From the NCBI RefSeq assembly GCF_000282635.1, contig NZ_AKIW01000079.1, positions 1 through 55,007 on the forward strand: DNA of 55,007 bases, written 5' to 3'. The notes under the pieces were generated by a model. It did not search any database. It was not told the DNA's origin and saw only the letters and a program-made list of their open reading frames with translations. The stretch comes from Variovorax sp. CF313. GTDB taxonomy: Bacteria; Pseudomonadota; Gammaproteobacteria; Burkholderiales; Burkholderiaceae_C. This document shows, in pieces, positions 8,442-16,213 of the stretch (the stretch's first letter is position 1; the number at the start of each line of letters is the position of its first letter). The translations under genes were made by a program, and so were the position numbers.

Positions 8442-9056
8442 TCAGCTGGGCTTTGACCGACTCTTTCCGCCTGACGCGCCGAGCAATGCGTGCTCCGTCC
8501 CTGCAGCGATCTGGTCCGCGAAGGCGCCGTTCCCAACGGCACGCGCGAGCGTGACAGCGCCCGCCAGCGAAGAGAGCGCGGCGCATGCGGCTCCAATATC
8601 CCGTGGCGCACTGGGTGAGGCGGGGCCATCGACGATCGCCTGTGCAACGTCGCGCAAAGCCTTCTCAAACGTCGTACGGGAGGCTTCGTCCGATCGTGCC
8701 ACTTCCGCCGGCATCGTCTGCAGCGTGCAGCTCTCTGACAGGTCACAGGTGCGCTTCGCGCTGAGGTAGAAGCGCACAAACTCCGCCCACCAAGCGCGTC
8801 CGTGCTTTTCTTGAAAGTACAGCACGCCACCTCGCAATTCGGCCATGCCTTGTGCGACCGACTCTCGGAATGCGTCAGCCTTTGAGTCGAAATGAACGTA
8901 GAAGGCACCCGATGTCAGGCCTGCTTCCTTCGCCAGGCCGTCCACCCCGATCCCGCCGAATCCAGCTTTGCGAAACCCGCGACCTGCGCCCTCCAGGATG
9001 CGCTGCCGCGTCTGCACCTTCTGTTCGGACCTTGACACGAGGAGCTCCTTCGACAT
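8442..9056 (-). CDS. TetR/AcrR family transcriptional regulator
   Basis: A 204-residue TetR-type repressor. The DNA-binding part is typical: RQRILEGAGRGFRKAGFGGI, then LAKEAGLTSGAFYVHFDSKA with the AFYVHF of helix 3 and the start of helix 4. The C-terminal ligand domain contains CDLSESCTLQTMPAEVAR, seen in regulators of the TetR_C_33/LmrA-YxaF-like group. The ATG at 9056 with a GGAGCTC region before it is the natural start; the open frame extends to 9347 but would cross the divergent promoter. It faces the tautomerase-like gene at 9183, and an inverted repeat at 9088-9117 between them is its likely operator. Confidence 0.9.
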   Translation of the reverse strand: MSKELLVSRSEQKVQTRQRILEGAGRGFRKAGFGGIGVDGLAKEAGLTSGAFYVHFDSKADAFRESVAQGMAELRGGVLYFQEKHGRAWWAEFVRFYLSAKRTCDLSESCTLQTMPAEVARSDEASRTTFEKALRDVAQAIVDGPASPSAPRDIGAACAALSSLAGAVTLARAVGNGAFADQIAAGTEHALLGASGGKSRSKPS

Positions 9057-9087
9057 GTGAAGTCGACGATTGTAGTTGTTCAAAACA

Positions 9088-9117
9088 CGATCGTTATGTA
9101 TTATCGAATAACGGTCG
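9088..9117. promoter_or_regulatory. Inverted repeat, probable TetR operator
   Basis: Arms CGATCGTTAT (9088-9097) and ATAACGGTCG (9108-9117) pair in 9 of 10 positions around a 10-bp AT-rich spacer. The site lies between the divergent TetR gene (start 9056) and the tautomerase-like gene (start 9183), where a repressor could shut off both. Confidence 0.6.
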
Positions 9118-9182
9118 TTACTTGAAATGCCCTGCAGATCGCAGCGTGTGAGTCGACACCGTTCCTTCCACTTGGAGTACCC

Positions 9183-9599
9183 ATGCCACTTACGCTCACC
9201 CTCACCGAAGGCGTTCTCCCCAAAGGCCAGGAGAAAGTCGCGTTCAGCCGCCTGTCCGATGCCATGCTCAAGTGGCACGGCCTGACAGGAAACAAGGCGT
9301 TGACGCCCAACATCGTTGGCTCGATTCACGTCTTGCCGAAGGAGCACACGTACTCCGGATCAAAGGAGGCCTCCGTGGCCTTCGTCGAATGGAAGGTTCC
9401 ATCCTTCGCGTTCGCCAGTCGGGATGTGCAAGTCGGCTACATCGAAGAAGCCACGAGCATCATTCATGAGCTGTCTGGCGCACACCACCCGAAGGAGCGC
9501 ATATGGGTCAACGTGGTGCACGCCGTGGACGGGGCCTGGGGCATTGCCGGGACGGCCCTCACCAATGCGCAGCTCGGCGAAGGGGCCGCTTCGGCCTGA
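9183..9599 (+). CDS. Tautomerase-like protein (4-oxalocrotonate tautomerase superfamily)
   Basis: A 138-residue protein beginning MPLTLTLTEGVLPKG, with Pro2 exposed after Met removal as in the tautomerase superfamily, and ending in a conserved WVNVVHAVDGAWGIAGTALT block. The length fits a two-motif beta-alpha-beta tautomerase or MIF-like subunit. The physiological substrate is unknown. It is the first gene of a short rightward unit controlled by the divergent TetR, followed by a VOC-family gene 80 bp on. The start is set by GGAGTACCC just before ATG. Confidence 0.7.
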   Translation: MPLTLTLTEGVLPKGQEKVAFSRLSDAMLKWHGLTGNKALTPNIVGSIHVLPKEHTYSGSKEASVAFVEWKVPSFAFASRDVQVGYIEEATSIIHELSGAHHPKERIWVNVVHAVDGAWGIAGTALTNAQLGEGAASA

Positions 9600-9679
9600 C
9601 ACATCCGCGGGGCAGCAACACGGTCTCCCGGAGCGGTGCGGACCTTGTCGTAGCCCCGTGCACATCCAACTACGCCATC

Positions 9680-10075
9680 ATGCAACTCTCGAACTATCTG
9701 TTCTTCACCACAACCTGCGATCAGGCTCTGTCTTTCTACACGCAATGCGGTCTTGGCTGTGTCGTCGAGGTACTTCGCTACGGAGTCGATGGCATGCCCG
9801 TGAAGAACGAAGCCATGCGCGGCAAGGTCATGCACGCGAAGTTTGAGGGGCCAGGCCTGCTCTTCTATGCCTCAGACAACGAAGACGCTGAGCCGATGCG
9901 GGGCTCCGCGCACTTGCTCGCGATGGACGACCGAGATTCCACGGACAAGCTCTTCCTGGCTCTGGGTGCCGGCGGGACAATCACGACCCCCTTGGGCATC
10001 CAGTCCTGGGGCGACTACTACGGCAAATTGACCGATCGTTTCGGTGTTCAGTGGATGTTGAATTGCGCTGAGTGA
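9680..10075 (+). CDS. VOC (glyoxalase/PhnB-like) family protein
   Basis: A 131-residue vicinal-oxygen-chelate-fold protein of the PhnB-like type: YLFFTTTCDQALSFYTQCGL at the start and the closing YYGKLTDRFGVQWMLNCAE. The same closing pattern (MLTDKFGVAWMVNCEK) is found in the gene at 54519, so the two are distant paralogues. PhnB-like proteins usually lack a full metal site and have no settled function. I place the start at the ATG at 9680; the frame is open from 9503 but that part overlaps the tautomerase gene. It is probably co-transcribed with that gene under TetR control. Confidence 0.82.
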   Translation: MQLSNYLFFTTTCDQALSFYTQCGLGCVVEVLRYGVDGMPVKNEAMRGKVMHAKFEGPGLLFYASDNEDAEPMRGSAHLLAMDDRDSTDKLFLALGAGGTITTPLGIQSWGDYYGKLTDRFGVQWMLNCAE

Positions 10076-10331
10076 GATCGTTGGCAGCGCACCTGTCGAG
10101 CACGGCCTTCTTGGTCAAGGTCTCCTTCGGAGCAAGCCGACGGTCGGCAACGGCCCCAGTCGCCGGCAACCCTTCGGCTGCAGCCGGCGCAATGTGATCC
10201 GAACCCGTCACTCACTGTGGGAGGACTGGCGGCACATTTCGCTCCAAAGTAATTGCCGCGTTCGGCCAGGAGCGGGCGTTCGGCAGATGACGTGACAAGA
10301 TCCTGTCGACATTTAAGCCGCGGCTCCCACA

Positions 10332-10988
10332 TCAAGGCGCGCTGCGGCGCAGGAACACATGCGTGGCTCGCTCGCCTGCCACCTGCCGTTCGCAGCGGTA
10401 GCCCAGCGCCGGCAGGTCCAGGCCTGCGAACAGCGCCTCGCCCTTACCCAGCAGCACTGGCCGTACGGCCAGGTGCAGTTCGTCGATCAGCCCGGCCTTC
10501 AAGTATTCGCGCACGGTGGCCACGCCGCCGCCCACGCGCACGTCGCGCGCACCCGCGGCGGCTTGCGCCAGCGCCAGCGCCTCATGGATGCCGCCAGTGA
10601 CGAAGTGGAAGATGGTTCCGCCCTGCAGCGTCAATGGTGCGCGGGCATGGTGGGTCAGCACGAAGACCGGCACGTGGTATGGGGGCTCGTCGCCCCACCA
10701 GCCTTTCCAGCTCTCGTCGGGCCAAGGACCGCGCACCGGCCCGAACATGTTGCGCCCGAGGATCCATGCACCTATTTCGGCGAAGCCTTGTTCGGCGATC
10801 TCGTTGTCGATGCCGATCTCGCCGTTGGCCTCGCCCGTCTTGTGCATCTGCTGCCAGACGCGCGTAGGAAAGAACCAGTCCATGAGTTCGGGACCGCGAA
10901 CGCCAAGCGGGTTCTCCAGGCTCTGGTCCGGGCCGGCCGCGAAGCCGTCGAGCGAAACGCCGAAGCTGCGCACGAGCAATCGGGTCAT
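10332..10988 (-). CDS. Dihydrofolate reductase family protein (RibD C-terminal-like)
   Basis: A 218-residue protein of the RibD_C/dihydrofolate-reductase-like family. It shows SFGVSLDGFAAGPDQSLENP at the N-terminus, the LGRNMFG loop near residue 77, DVRVGGGVATVREYLKAGLI (cofactor-binding glycine stretch) around 145 and LHLAVRPVLLGKGEALFAGL near 172. Such proteins bind NADPH; most single-domain members have unknown substrates and are not involved in folate or riboflavin synthesis. The 256 bp between its stop and the VOC gene show no convincing gene. It stands alone downstream of the AraC gene, in the same direction with a 194-bp gap. Confidence 0.88.
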   Translation of the reverse strand: MTRLLVRSFGVSLDGFAAGPDQSLENPLGVRGPELMDWFFPTRVWQQMHKTGEANGEIGIDNEIAEQGFAEIGAWILGRNMFGPVRGPWPDESWKGWWGDEPPYHVPVFVLTHHARAPLTLQGGTIFHFVTGGIHEALALAQAAAGARDVRVGGGVATVREYLKAGLIDELHLAVRPVLLGKGEALFAGLDLPALGYRCERQVAGERATHVFLRRSAP

Positions 10989-11182
10989 GGAGCGTCTCCC
11001 AAAAAAACAGCCGCAGTTTAGCGCCGGCGGCGCCCAACGGGGGCAACAAGGCTGGCGGCAAAGTTCGCGAAGGAGAACGCGGCAGTGGAGATGACTGCAA
11101 CGCTCGCTCCTCATCTTCGGCTGAGTCGCAGGAACGTTCTACCGGAACAGCCGCCCTTGAGCGCGCGCCCCGCAGAACTCCC

Positions 11183-12202
11183 TCAGCGCCCCACCGCTCC
11201 GCGCGCCAGAGTCTCCGACGGCCGCTCCCCAAAGCGTGCACGGTACTGCGCAGCGAAATGGCCCAGGTGCAGAAAGCCGTATTTCTCCGCGGCTTCACGT
11301 ACGCCGCCGCCATTGCTTGCCGCCGACACGAGCAGCTCGGCCCGCACCCTGTCGAGCCTGAGCTCCCGCAGGAATTCCATCGGCCCCTGGTCCGCGTGCT
11401 GGCGAAACGCCAGCTGCAGCGCACGCGCGCTGCAACCGACTTCGCTGCATATGTCGGCCAGCGACAAGGGCTGATCGGCATGCGCCGCCATGAAATCCTG
11501 CGCCCTTCGCACGGCGCGCGGCAGCAGGCTGCGTTGCGCATCGCTGGCCAGGGCACGCGAGTGATTGTGGCCGGCCGACATCAGCAGGCTGGACATCAGG
11601 TATTCCTCGGCGTTCTCTGCAAGGCGGCTGCCGGCCTGTAGCGCATTGCCGCTGGCTTCGAGCGTGAGCCGCAGGTAGTCGATAAAGTGCACCAGCGGCG
11701 CGAGCGCCGGGTTGTCGAGCGGCACGCCGAGGTCGAACACCAGCGCCTGCCGCACGGGCGCCTGCAGCATCGACTCGAGCCGCGACAGCAGCGCCGCCCG
11801 GGCCAGCCGCACGATCAGGTGCGGGCTGTCGTCGGCCCAGCGCATGGAGAGCGGCTCGGTCGGCGACGGCAGCGAGGCAAGGCTGGGCGTGGCGTCGATC
11901 CGCTGCGCACCGCAGCGGATTTCGGCGCCGCCGCGCAACGGAATCTGCAACAGGAAGAAATCCTGCAGATAGCCCGGCTCGATCTGCACGCCCGGGCCGT
12001 ACTGCACGTAGTTGAGGCTCACGTCACGGTGCAGGCGCGCGCTGTGGTGGCAGGCGTCGAGCTCGGTGCGGGGCCGCAGCATGGTCAGGCCGTGCGGGCA
12101 GAACACGCGGGCCACGCTTTCGCGCGCCTCGTCCATGTCGTGGCTCTCGAACAATCGATAACGCTGCAGCGGCAGCCGGGGGGTCATGGCAGCGGTTTCC
12201 AT
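11183..12202 (-). CDS. AraC family regulator with AraC-binding-like N-terminal domain
   Basis: A 339-residue regulator. Residues 1-200 form a cupin-like domain of the AraC_binding_2 type (DVSLNYVQYGPGVQIEPGYL), found in activators of aromatic catabolism such as FeaR-like proteins. The C-terminus carries two helix-turn-helix units (SLADICSEVGCSARALQLAF and the YGFLHLGHFAAQYRARFGERPS block). I take ATG 12202 (METAAM); ATG 12187 is also possible. It diverges from the SDR/StyA1/StyA2B operon and is probably its activator. The effector may be the aromatic substrate or an intermediate. Confidence 0.9.
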   Translation of the reverse strand: METAAMTPRLPLQRYRLFESHDMDEARESVARVFCPHGLTMLRPRTELDACHHSARLHRDVSLNYVQYGPGVQIEPGYLQDFFLLQIPLRGGAEIRCGAQRIDATPSLASLPSPTEPLSMRWADDSPHLIVRLARAALLSRLESMLQAPVRQALVFDLGVPLDNPALAPLVHFIDYLRLTLEASGNALQAGSRLAENAEEYLMSSLLMSAGHNHSRALASDAQRSLLPRAVRRAQDFMAAHADQPLSLADICSEVGCSARALQLAFRQHADQGPMEFLRELRLDRVRAELLVSAASNGGGVREAAEKYGFLHLGHFAAQYRARFGERPSETLARGAVGR

Positions 12203-12219
12203 GGGGCCAGGCCACCCTA

Positions 12220-12268
12220 GCAAAAAGCATCCCAGCCCACAATTCGGATCGCCCCTCGGCAAAAACAT
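12220..12268. promoter_or_regulatory. Direct repeat upstream of the SDR/StyA operon
   Basis: GCAAAAAGCAT (12220-12230) and GCAAAAACAT (12259-12268) lie 39 bp apart in the same orientation, inside the AraC/SDR divergent region. Direct repeats on one face of the helix are the normal layout for AraC-family activators, but the match is short and A-rich. Confidence 0.35.
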
Positions 12269-12381
12269 GCGCGCCAGGGACAGGGCCTGCGCTTGCGGGA
12301 TGCGCCGGCGCCCCCTCGCCTCCTAAGGTACGACCCACGGGCCAACCCGGCCCGGTCGATCCACCAAGGAGAGCAAGCGTC

Positions 12382-13173
12382 ATGTTCAAGGGACTCGAAG
12401 GCAGGAGCGCCATCGTTACCGGCGGCGCCACATTGATAGGGGCCGGCGTGGTGCGTGCACTGCACGCGGCCGGCGTGAAGGTCGTGATCGCGGACATCGA
12501 CGCCGGTAACGGGCAGGCGCTGGCCGATTCGCTCGGCACCGGCGCGCGCTTCGTGCACACCGACATCACCGACGACACCCAGGTGGCGGCGTGCGTGGCA
12601 CAGGCGGCGGAGCGGCACGGCGGCGTGCACTTCCTGATCAATCTCGCGTGCTCGTACTTGGACGACGGCTTCAAGTCGCCGCGCGCCGACTGGCTCACAT
12701 CGTTCAACGTGAATGTGGCGAGCGCGGTGGCGATGCTGCAGGCGGTGCATCCGCACATGGCCGCGGCAGGCGGCGGCGCGGTGGTCAATTTCACGAGCAT
12801 CTCGTCGCGCGTGGCGCAGACGGGGCGATGGCTCTACCCGGTCAGCAAGGCCGCGATGGCGCAGCTCACGCGCAACATGGCGATGGACCTTGCGCCCGAC
12901 CGCATTCGCGTGAACAGCGTGTCGCCGGGCTGGACGTGGTCGGCCGTGATGGACCGGCTCAGCGGTGGCGACCGGGCCAAGACCGATCGCGTGGCCGCGC
13001 CCTATCACCTGCTGGGGCGCGTCGGCGATCCGGACGAGGTGGCGCAGGTGGTGCTGTTCCTGTGCTCGGACCACGCGAGCTTCGTGACCGGCGCCGACTA
13101 CGCGGTGGACGGCGGCTACGCCGCCATGGGCCCGGAGCAGGCCGTGCCCGCCATTCCCAGGTTGATGGACTGA
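12382..13173 (+). CDS. SDR family oxidoreductase
   Basis: A 263-residue short-chain dehydrogenase. The nucleotide-binding motif TGGATLIG is at residues 13-20 and the catalytic Tyr152-x-x-x-Lys156 (YPVSK) follows a Ser in TSISS. The usual NNAG motif is replaced by INLACS at 87-91, a notable change in the fold-stabilising strand. It is the first gene of the oxygenase operon, with AAGGAGAG upstream of the ATG. By analogy with indole catabolic clusters, in which an SDR oxidises the dihydrodiol made by a StyA-like oxygenase, it may act on the oxygenase product; that role is inferred from neighbours only. Confidence 0.9.
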   Translation: MFKGLEGRSAIVTGGATLIGAGVVRALHAAGVKVVIADIDAGNGQALADSLGTGARFVHTDITDDTQVAACVAQAAERHGGVHFLINLACSYLDDGFKSPRADWLTSFNVNVASAVAMLQAVHPHMAAAGGGAVVNFTSISSRVAQTGRWLYPVSKAAMAQLTRNMAMDLAPDRIRVNSVSPGWTWSAVMDRLSGGDRAKTDRVAAPYHLLGRVGDPDEVAQVVLFLCSDHASFVTGADYAVDGGYAAMGPEQAVPAIPRLMD

Positions 13174-13207
13174 CCGGCAAGCAAGCAAACAGACAAGGAG
13201 CAAGGCA

Positions 13208-14446
13208 ATGAAGCGAATCGCAATCGTCGGCGCGGGCCAGTCGGGCCTGCAACTGGGGCTCGGCCTGCTGGGCGCGGGCTACGAGGTCACGATGTTCAGC
13301 AACCGCACGGGCGACGACATACGCAGCGGCAAGGTGATGTCGAGCCAGTGCATGTTCCACACCTCGCTGCAGATCGAGCGCGACCTGGGGCTGGACCATT
13401 GGGCGAAGGAATGCCCCACGGTGGACGGCATCGGCCTGGCCGTGCCGCATCCGGAGCAGAAGGGAGCCAAGGCCATTGACTGGGCGGCCCGGCTGAATTC
13501 GAGCGCGCAGTCGGTCGACCAGCGCGTGAAGATCCCGGCGTGGATGGCAGAGTTCCAGCGCAAGGGCGGCGAACTGGTCTTCAAGGACGCGGGCATCGAC
13601 GAGCTCGAGACCTGCGCGCAAAGCCACGACCTCACGCTGGTGGCGAGCGGCAAGGGCGACATCTCGAAGCTGTTCGAGCGCGACGCCCACAAGTCGCCCT
13701 ACGACAAGCCGCAGCGCGCGCTGGCGCTGACCTACGTGAAGGGCATGGCGCCGCGCGAGCCATTCTCGGCCGTCTGCTTCAACCTGATTCCCGGCGTCGG
13801 CGAGTACTTCGTGTTCCCTGCGCTGACCACCACGGGGCCCTGCGAGATCATGGTGTTCGAGGGCGTGCCCGGCGGGCCGATGGACTGCTGGGCGGACGTG
13901 AAGACGCCGCAGGAGCACCTCGCGCGCAGCAAGTGGATCGTCGACACCTTCACGCCGTGGGAGGCCGCGCGCTGCAGTGACATCGAGCTGACCGACGACA
14001 ACGGCATCCTCGCAGGCCGCTTCGCGCCCACCGTGCGCAAGCCGGTGGCCACCCTGCCGTCGGGGCGCAAGGTACTGGGCCTGGCCGACGTGGTGGTGCT
14101 CAACGACCCGATCACCGGCCAGGGCTCGAACAACGCGGCCAAGTGCGCCGACTCTTACCTGAAGAGCATCCTCGCGCGCGGCGACGGTCCCGGCGATGCG
14201 GCGTGGATGCAGCAGACCTTCGACCGCTACTGGTTCGGCTACTCGCAATGGGTCACGCAGTGGACCAACATGCTGCTTGCGCCGCCACCGCCCCACGTGC
14301 TCAAGCTGCTCGGCAGCGCCGGTGCGATGCCGCCGCTGGCCAGCGCGATCGCCAACGGCTTCGACGATCCACGCACCTTCTTCCCGTGGTTCGCGGACCC
14401 GGTGGAGGCGGACCGCTACATCGAGACCTGGGCGGCCGCCGCCTGA
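13208..14446 (+). CDS. styA1: Styrene monooxygenase StyA-like FAD oxygenase (StyA1)
   Basis: A 412-residue flavin-dependent oxygenase of the styrene/indole monooxygenase group. The dinucleotide motif GAGQSGLQLG starts at residue 8; family-typical blocks include NRTGDDIRSG, MSSQCMFHTS, the central GVGEYFVFPALTTTGPCE and the FAD-binding LNDPITGQGSNNAAK. This enzyme needs reduced FAD from a reductase; the next gene encodes an oxygenase fused to one. The arrangement matches StyA1/StyA2B of Rhodococcus opacus 1CP and, as I recall, VpStyA1/VpStyA2B of Variovorax paradoxus EPS, which epoxidise styrenes poorly and oxidise sulfides and indole. No styC or styD is near, so styrene degradation proper is unlikely. 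Confidence 0.92.
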   Translation: MKRIAIVGAGQSGLQLGLGLLGAGYEVTMFSNRTGDDIRSGKVMSSQCMFHTSLQIERDLGLDHWAKECPTVDGIGLAVPHPEQKGAKAIDWAARLNSSAQSVDQRVKIPAWMAEFQRKGGELVFKDAGIDELETCAQSHDLTLVASGKGDISKLFERDAHKSPYDKPQRALALTYVKGMAPREPFSAVCFNLIPGVGEYFVFPALTTTGPCEIMVFEGVPGGPMDCWADVKTPQEHLARSKWIVDTFTPWEAARCSDIELTDDNGILAGRFAPTVRKPVATLPSGRKVLGLADVVVLNDPITGQGSNNAAKCADSYLKSILARGDGPGDAAWMQQTFDRYWFGYSQWVTQWTNMLLAPPPPHVLKLLGSAGAMPPLASAIANGFDDPRTFFPWFADPVEADRYIETWAAAA

Positions 14447-14460
14447 CGCGGGTACAGCGT

Positions 14461-16194
14461 ATGACAAGACGCGTGGCCATCGTCGGCGCCGGGCAGTCCG
14501 GCATGCAACTCGCGCTGGGCCTGCAACGGGCCGGGCACGAGGTGACGGTTTTCTCGAACCGCACGGCGCGGGAGATCTTCGAAGGGCCGGTCATGTCCAG
14601 CCAGTGCATGTTCGAGACCGCGCTGCAGACCGAGCGCGAGCTCGGTCTGGACTTCTGGGCCGGTGAATGCCCGTGCGTGGAAGGCATCGGCATGACGGTG
14701 CGCAACCCGCAGGGTGGCAAGGCCATCGAATGGAGCGCAAGGCTCGACGGACCGGCGCAGTCGGTCGACCAGCGCATCAAGATCCCCGGATGGATGAATG
14801 CGTTCGAGCAGCGAGGCGGCCGCCTCGTGCTGCAGGACGTGGGGCTCGGCGAGCTGGATGCATGTGCGCAAACGCACGACCTCGTGGTCGTGGCCAGCGG
14901 CAAGGGCGAGATCTCGAAGCTGTTCGAGCGCGATGCCGAGCGCTCCCCGTTCGACGCACCGCAGCGCGTGCTGGCCCTCACCTACGTGAAGGGCATGCTG
15001 CCGGCGCAGCCGTATGCGCGGGTGTGCTTCAACCTGATTCCCGGCGTCGGCGAGTACTTCGTGTTCCCTGCACTGACCACCACCGGCCCGTGCGAGATCA
15101 TGGTGTTCGAGGGCGTGCCCGGCGGGCCGATGGACTGCTGGGCGGACGTGAAGACACCGAAGGAGCACCTCGCGCGCAGCAAGTGGATCCTCGACACCTT
15201 CCTGCCCTGGGAAGCCGAGCGCTGCCGGCACATGGAACTGGCCGACGACAACGGCGTGCTCGTCGGCAGCTTCGCACCGACGGTGCGCAAGCCGGTGGCC
15301 ACGCTGCCTTCCGGGCGCAAGGTGCTGGGCCTGGCCGACGTGGTGGTGCTCAACGACCCGATCACCGGGCAGGGCTCGAACAACGCGGCCAAGAGCGCCG
15401 ACATCTGTCTCAAGCGCATCCTCGAGCACGGCGACGCGCCATTCGATGCCGAGTGGATGCAGCAGACCTTCGACCGCTACTGGGAAGGCTATGCACGCTG
15501 GGCCACCGCATGGACCCACAGCCTGCTCGCGCCGCCCCTGCCCCACGTGCACAAGCTGCTGCAGAGCGCCACGCACATGCCCCCGGTGGCGAGCACGCTG
15601 GTCAACGGCTTCGACGATCCGCGCACCTTCGCGCCCTGGTGGTTCGATGCCGCGGAGGCCGACCGCTTCCTGGAAGCCAGGGCCCGCGAGGCGGCAGTCG
15701 ACCGGTTCGACCGCCGCGACTTCCGCAAGGCGCTGGGCCAGTTCTCGACCGGCGTGACCGTCATCACCACGCGCGCCATCGACGGGCGCCGCGTGGGCAT
15801 GACGGCCAATTCGTTCTCATCGGTGTCGCTCGACCCGCCGCTCGTGCTGTGGAGCCTGGCCCGCAATGCACCGAGCGTGGCGGATTTCACCGGCGCCAGC
15901 CATTTCGCGATCAACGTGCTGGCGGCGCACCAGCATCACCTGTCGCGCCAGTTCTCGACGCCGCAGGCCGACAAGTTCGGCGGCGTGGATTGCTGCGAGG
16001 GCACGGCAGGCGTGCCGCTGCTCAACGACGTCATCGCACGATTCGTCTGCCGCAACGTGCGGCAGTACGATGGGGGCGACCACCTCATCTTCATCGGCGA
16101 AGTGGAGCGGTACGACCGCTTCGATGGCGAGCCGCTGGTCTTTCACTCAGGCTACTACCAGGTGACGACGCGGCACCCGGAATGTTTGCAATAG
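14461..16194 (+). CDS. styA2B: Self-sufficient StyA2B: StyA-like oxygenase fused to flavin reductase
   Basis: A 577-residue natural fusion. Residues 1 to about 412 repeat the StyA fold (GAGQSGMQLA at 8-17, LNDPITGQGSNNAAK), closely similar to the gene before it. Residues about 420-577 are a flavin reductase of the HpaC/StyB type, from FRKALGQFSTGVTVITTRA through FAINVLAAHQHHLSRQFS to the C-terminal FHSGYYQVTTR. The reductase half supplies FADH2 to its own and probably to the StyA1 oxygenase. I place the start at ATG 14461, 14 bp after the StyA1 stop; the frame is open from 14143 but that part overlaps StyA1. Blocks of this gene are identical in DNA to StyA1, which suggests recent exchange between the two. 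Confidence 0.93.
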   Translation: MTRRVAIVGAGQSGMQLALGLQRAGHEVTVFSNRTAREIFEGPVMSSQCMFETALQTERELGLDFWAGECPCVEGIGMTVRNPQGGKAIEWSARLDGPAQSVDQRIKIPGWMNAFEQRGGRLVLQDVGLGELDACAQTHDLVVVASGKGEISKLFERDAERSPFDAPQRVLALTYVKGMLPAQPYARVCFNLIPGVGEYFVFPALTTTGPCEIMVFEGVPGGPMDCWADVKTPKEHLARSKWILDTFLPWEAERCRHMELADDNGVLVGSFAPTVRKPVATLPSGRKVLGLADVVVLNDPITGQGSNNAAKSADICLKRILEHGDAPFDAEWMQQTFDRYWEGYARWATAWTHSLLAPPLPHVHKLLQSATHMPPVASTLVNGFDDPRTFAPWWFDAAEADRFLEARAREAAVDRFDRRDFRKALGQFSTGVTVITTRAIDGRRVGMTANSFSSVSLDPPLVLWSLARNAPSVADFTGASHFAINVLAAHQHHLSRQFSTPQADKFGGVDCCEGTAGVPLLNDVIARFVCRNVRQYDGGDHLIFIGEVERYDRFDGEPLVFHSGYYQVTTRHPECLQ

Positions 16195-16213
16195 AACGCA
16201 CACGGAGAACCAC

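Noticed and set aside
10076..10331. A leftward frame between the VOC and reductase genes
   Set aside because: No recognisable motif and no ribosome site; the composition is that of degraded intergenic DNA.
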